NCBI GenBank assembly: GCA_000209515.2
Contig: AEVK01000015.1
Location: 1-58,310 of the forward strand
Direction of reading: 5' to 3'
Source of the DNA: a gamma proteobacterium IMCC1989
GTDB taxonomy: Bacteria > Pseudomonadota > Gammaproteobacteria > Pseudomonadales > Cellvibrionaceae
DNA length: 58,310 nt
The translations under genes were made by a program, and so were the position numbers. Of this stretch, positions 56,918 to 58,310 are shown one piece after another (position 1 is the stretch's first letter; every line of letters starts with the position of its first letter). The notes under the pieces are model-generated. The model ran no database searches, had not been told where the DNA came from, and was given only the letters and a program-made list of their open reading frames with translations.

Positions 56918-58198
56918 TCAATAATCGTCTTCATCCTCATCGTCGTCCCCCATAATGATATCTTTACCCGCTTGCTTAGCGCGCTGCAAACAGCTTTCAG
57001 CCAGACTCACCTGATCACTGGTACGATTACCTAACTCATTAGACACACCGGCACTAAACGTGATGTACAAACTATCTTCGCCTGCCGAAAAAGCTTCGGC
57101 TTCAATAACCCCCCTTACTTGATCGAGGAAAGTCATGGCTTTTTCATTAGACAGGCCATTCATCAAACAGTAGAACTCTTTACCTGAAGAGCGTGCTAAT
57201 AAAAAGCGTGACAAGGTTTTTTCTACCCGCAACGCAAACTGTTTCAGAATACTGTCACCTATTTCGGGCCCGTAATGGTCATTCACTTTTTTAAATTCAT
57301 CAAGGCTAATCACTGCCAGTGCCAATGGCGTATTATTGGTTTCTGCGGCTAAACGCAAAGCCTCGCTTTGCTCAAAAAAGTAACGGCGACTATAAAGCCC
57401 AGTAACATAATCACGATTAGCTGAATCTCTAATCTGCGCAATTAAATCAAGAGACTCAATATTATGATTAATACGGCAATAAAATTCTTCGGGGTTAAAA
57501 GGTTTTCTTAAAAAATCGTTAGCGCCGGTTTTAATTAATTTAGCCGACAAGCCATTATCGCCTTCTGCTGACAGGCCAATAATCACTAAATCAAATTTTT
57601 CGTATTTGCAGCGAAGGTTTTTAACTAGCTCAAAGCCATCCATATTGGGCATATTATAATCAGTGATTAACAATTGAATATCAGGATGTTTGATAATCCT
57701 TTTTATCGCATCAACACCATCTACCGCTTCATAGATTTCAAATTGATGACGAGATAATAAATTGACGATATGCTTTCGCATAGTACTAGAGTCTTCGACC
57801 ACCATGACCTTAATGGATTGGTTCTTAACTAACCTTTGAACCGTTTTAACGGCATATTGGTAGGAGTACTTACCCTCTTTTGTTACGTAGTCAACAATGC
57901 CTTTAGAAAGCAATTTTTCTCTACGAGCATTATCTATCGAGCCAGTTAACACCACCGTGGGCAGCTTCTGCTCCAAGGTAAAATCGACAACTTCTCCGTC
58001 TGGAGCGTCGGGTAAATTTAAGTCGACTAGCGCAGCAAAAATATTGCCGTGGTGTTGTTCACAAAGCCGCTTTGCTTCTGCAAACGTGGTCGCTAGGAGA
58101 ATATTGAAATCGAGTTCTTGTTTAATGACATGCAAGAGGATTTTGGCGACGATTGGGCTATCTTCGACAACTAATAACTGATTGGCTGTACTTTTCAC
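56918..58198 (-). CDS. Two-receiver response regulator with degenerate GGDEF domain
   Basis: A 426-residue PleD-like protein: receiver 1 (about 7-125; D59, K107), receiver 2 (about 130-250; D180, K232) and a GGDEF-fold domain (about 262-420). In the third domain the signature reads R-S-S-G-K-E-F (336-342) instead of RYGGDEF, and the metal-binding aspartate before FKKVND is a serine (SLDEFKK). Diguanylate cyclase activity is therefore unlikely; a receptor or protein-binding role is more probable. The tail is strongly acidic (MGDDDEDEDDY). The start is GTG with AGGA 7 bases upstream. The 112 bases from here to the window end show nothing. Confidence 0.9.
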   Translation of the reverse strand: MKSTANQLLVVEDSPIVAKILLHVIKQELDFNILLATTFAEAKRLCEQHHGNIFAALVDLNLPDAPDGEVVDFTLEQKLPTVVLTGSIDNARREKLLSKGIVDYVTKEGKYSYQYAVKTVQRLVKNQSIKVMVVEDSSTMRKHIVNLLSRHQFEIYEAVDGVDAIKRIIKHPDIQLLITDYNMPNMDGFELVKNLRCKYEKFDLVIIGLSAEGDNGLSAKLIKTGANDFLRKPFNPEEFYCRINHNIESLDLIAQIRDSANRDYVTGLYSRRYFFEQSEALRLAAETNNTPLALAVISLDEFKKVNDHYGPEIGDSILKQFALRVEKTLSRFLLARSSGKEFYCLMNGLSNEKAMTFLDQVRGVIEAEAFSAGEDSLYITFSAGVSNELGNRTSDQVSLAESCLQRAKQAGKDIIMGDDDEDEDDY

Positions 58199-58310
58199 TG
58201 ACGCATCCTAAAATTGACTAATATTCATTCAGTGTAGTCAACTTTAGGAAAACAGCGATATTTTATGGGTAGAGGGAACGCTCTGTAGTGGCACACTAAA
58301 TTTGGCCACC

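Overview
The window is a 58.3 kb piece of a gammaproteobacterial chromosome of moderately low GC content. Its gene order closely follows the Pseudomonas block mraZ to gatB: the start of the division and cell-wall (dcw) cluster, RNase P RNA, rsmI-lpoA-yraN-diaA-dolP, sspAB, the cytochrome bc1 genes, rpsI/rplM, zapE/zapG, degS(algW), hisD/hisG/murA/ibaG/mlaC, yrbG-kdsDC-lptCAB-rpoN-ptsN-rapZ-npr, mgtE/darP, yhdP, mreDCB and gatCAB. This order, with short-form HisG, PA4642-family and AlgW/DegS-type proteins, points to Pseudomonadales/Cellvibrionales-like marine gammaproteobacteria. I cannot name a genus.

Layout. 1-3.4 kb (minus): ftsI (cut by the window edge), ftsL, rsmH, mraZ with a promoter and four phased MraZ boxes. 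3.56-3.98 kb (minus): rnpB. 4.0-8.6 kb: rsmI (minus), then lpoA, yraN, diaA and dolP (plus), linking peptidoglycan synthesis, replication initiation control and outer-membrane quality. 8.6-16 kb (minus): a Yip1-type membrane protein, sspB, sspA, a fused cytochrome b/c1 gene, the Rieske gene, rpsI, rplM and zapE. 16-18 kb (plus): zapG and degS. 18-22.6 kb (minus): hisD, hisG, murA, ibaG, mlaC. 22.9-33.3 kb (plus): the Kdo/LPS transport operon, rpoN, the nitrogen PTS, mgtE and darP. 33.3-40 kb (minus): yhdP, mreD, mreC, mreB. 40.5-45 kb (plus): gatCAB, a PA4642-family gene and a cysZ-like gene.

From 45.1 kb the conserved order ends and accessory DNA begins. It holds a decayed Lrp/AsnC regulator. 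Next is an AT-rich three-gene unit (M29/NicX-like metalloenzyme, azlC, azlD) behind a possible leader peptide and a strong hairpin. A compact five-gene minus-strand operon (48.2-54.9 kb) follows: a ThiH/HydG-like radical SAM enzyme, a permuted papain-fold protein, an MMPL/RND transporter, an outer-membrane beta-barrel and a LolA-like periplasmic protein. Then come a LysE-type exporter, a DUF1566 protein and a two-receiver response regulator with a degenerate GGDEF domain. The five-gene operon is the best candidate for an undescribed system: a radical enzyme and a putative thiol hydrolase coupled to an envelope-spanning export or lipid-transfer path.

Other points. mreC appears to start at AUU behind a good Shine-Dalgarno sequence and a hairpin. 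Cytochromes b and c1 are one polypeptide. Genes usual in these neighbourhoods (mlaFED/mlaB, hpf, hisC, maf, rng) are absent from their expected places. Intergenic spacers, mostly in the first 30 kb, repeatedly carry short tandem duplications (unit about 9-19 bp). No tRNA, rRNA, CRISPR array, insertion sequence or prophage gene was recognised.
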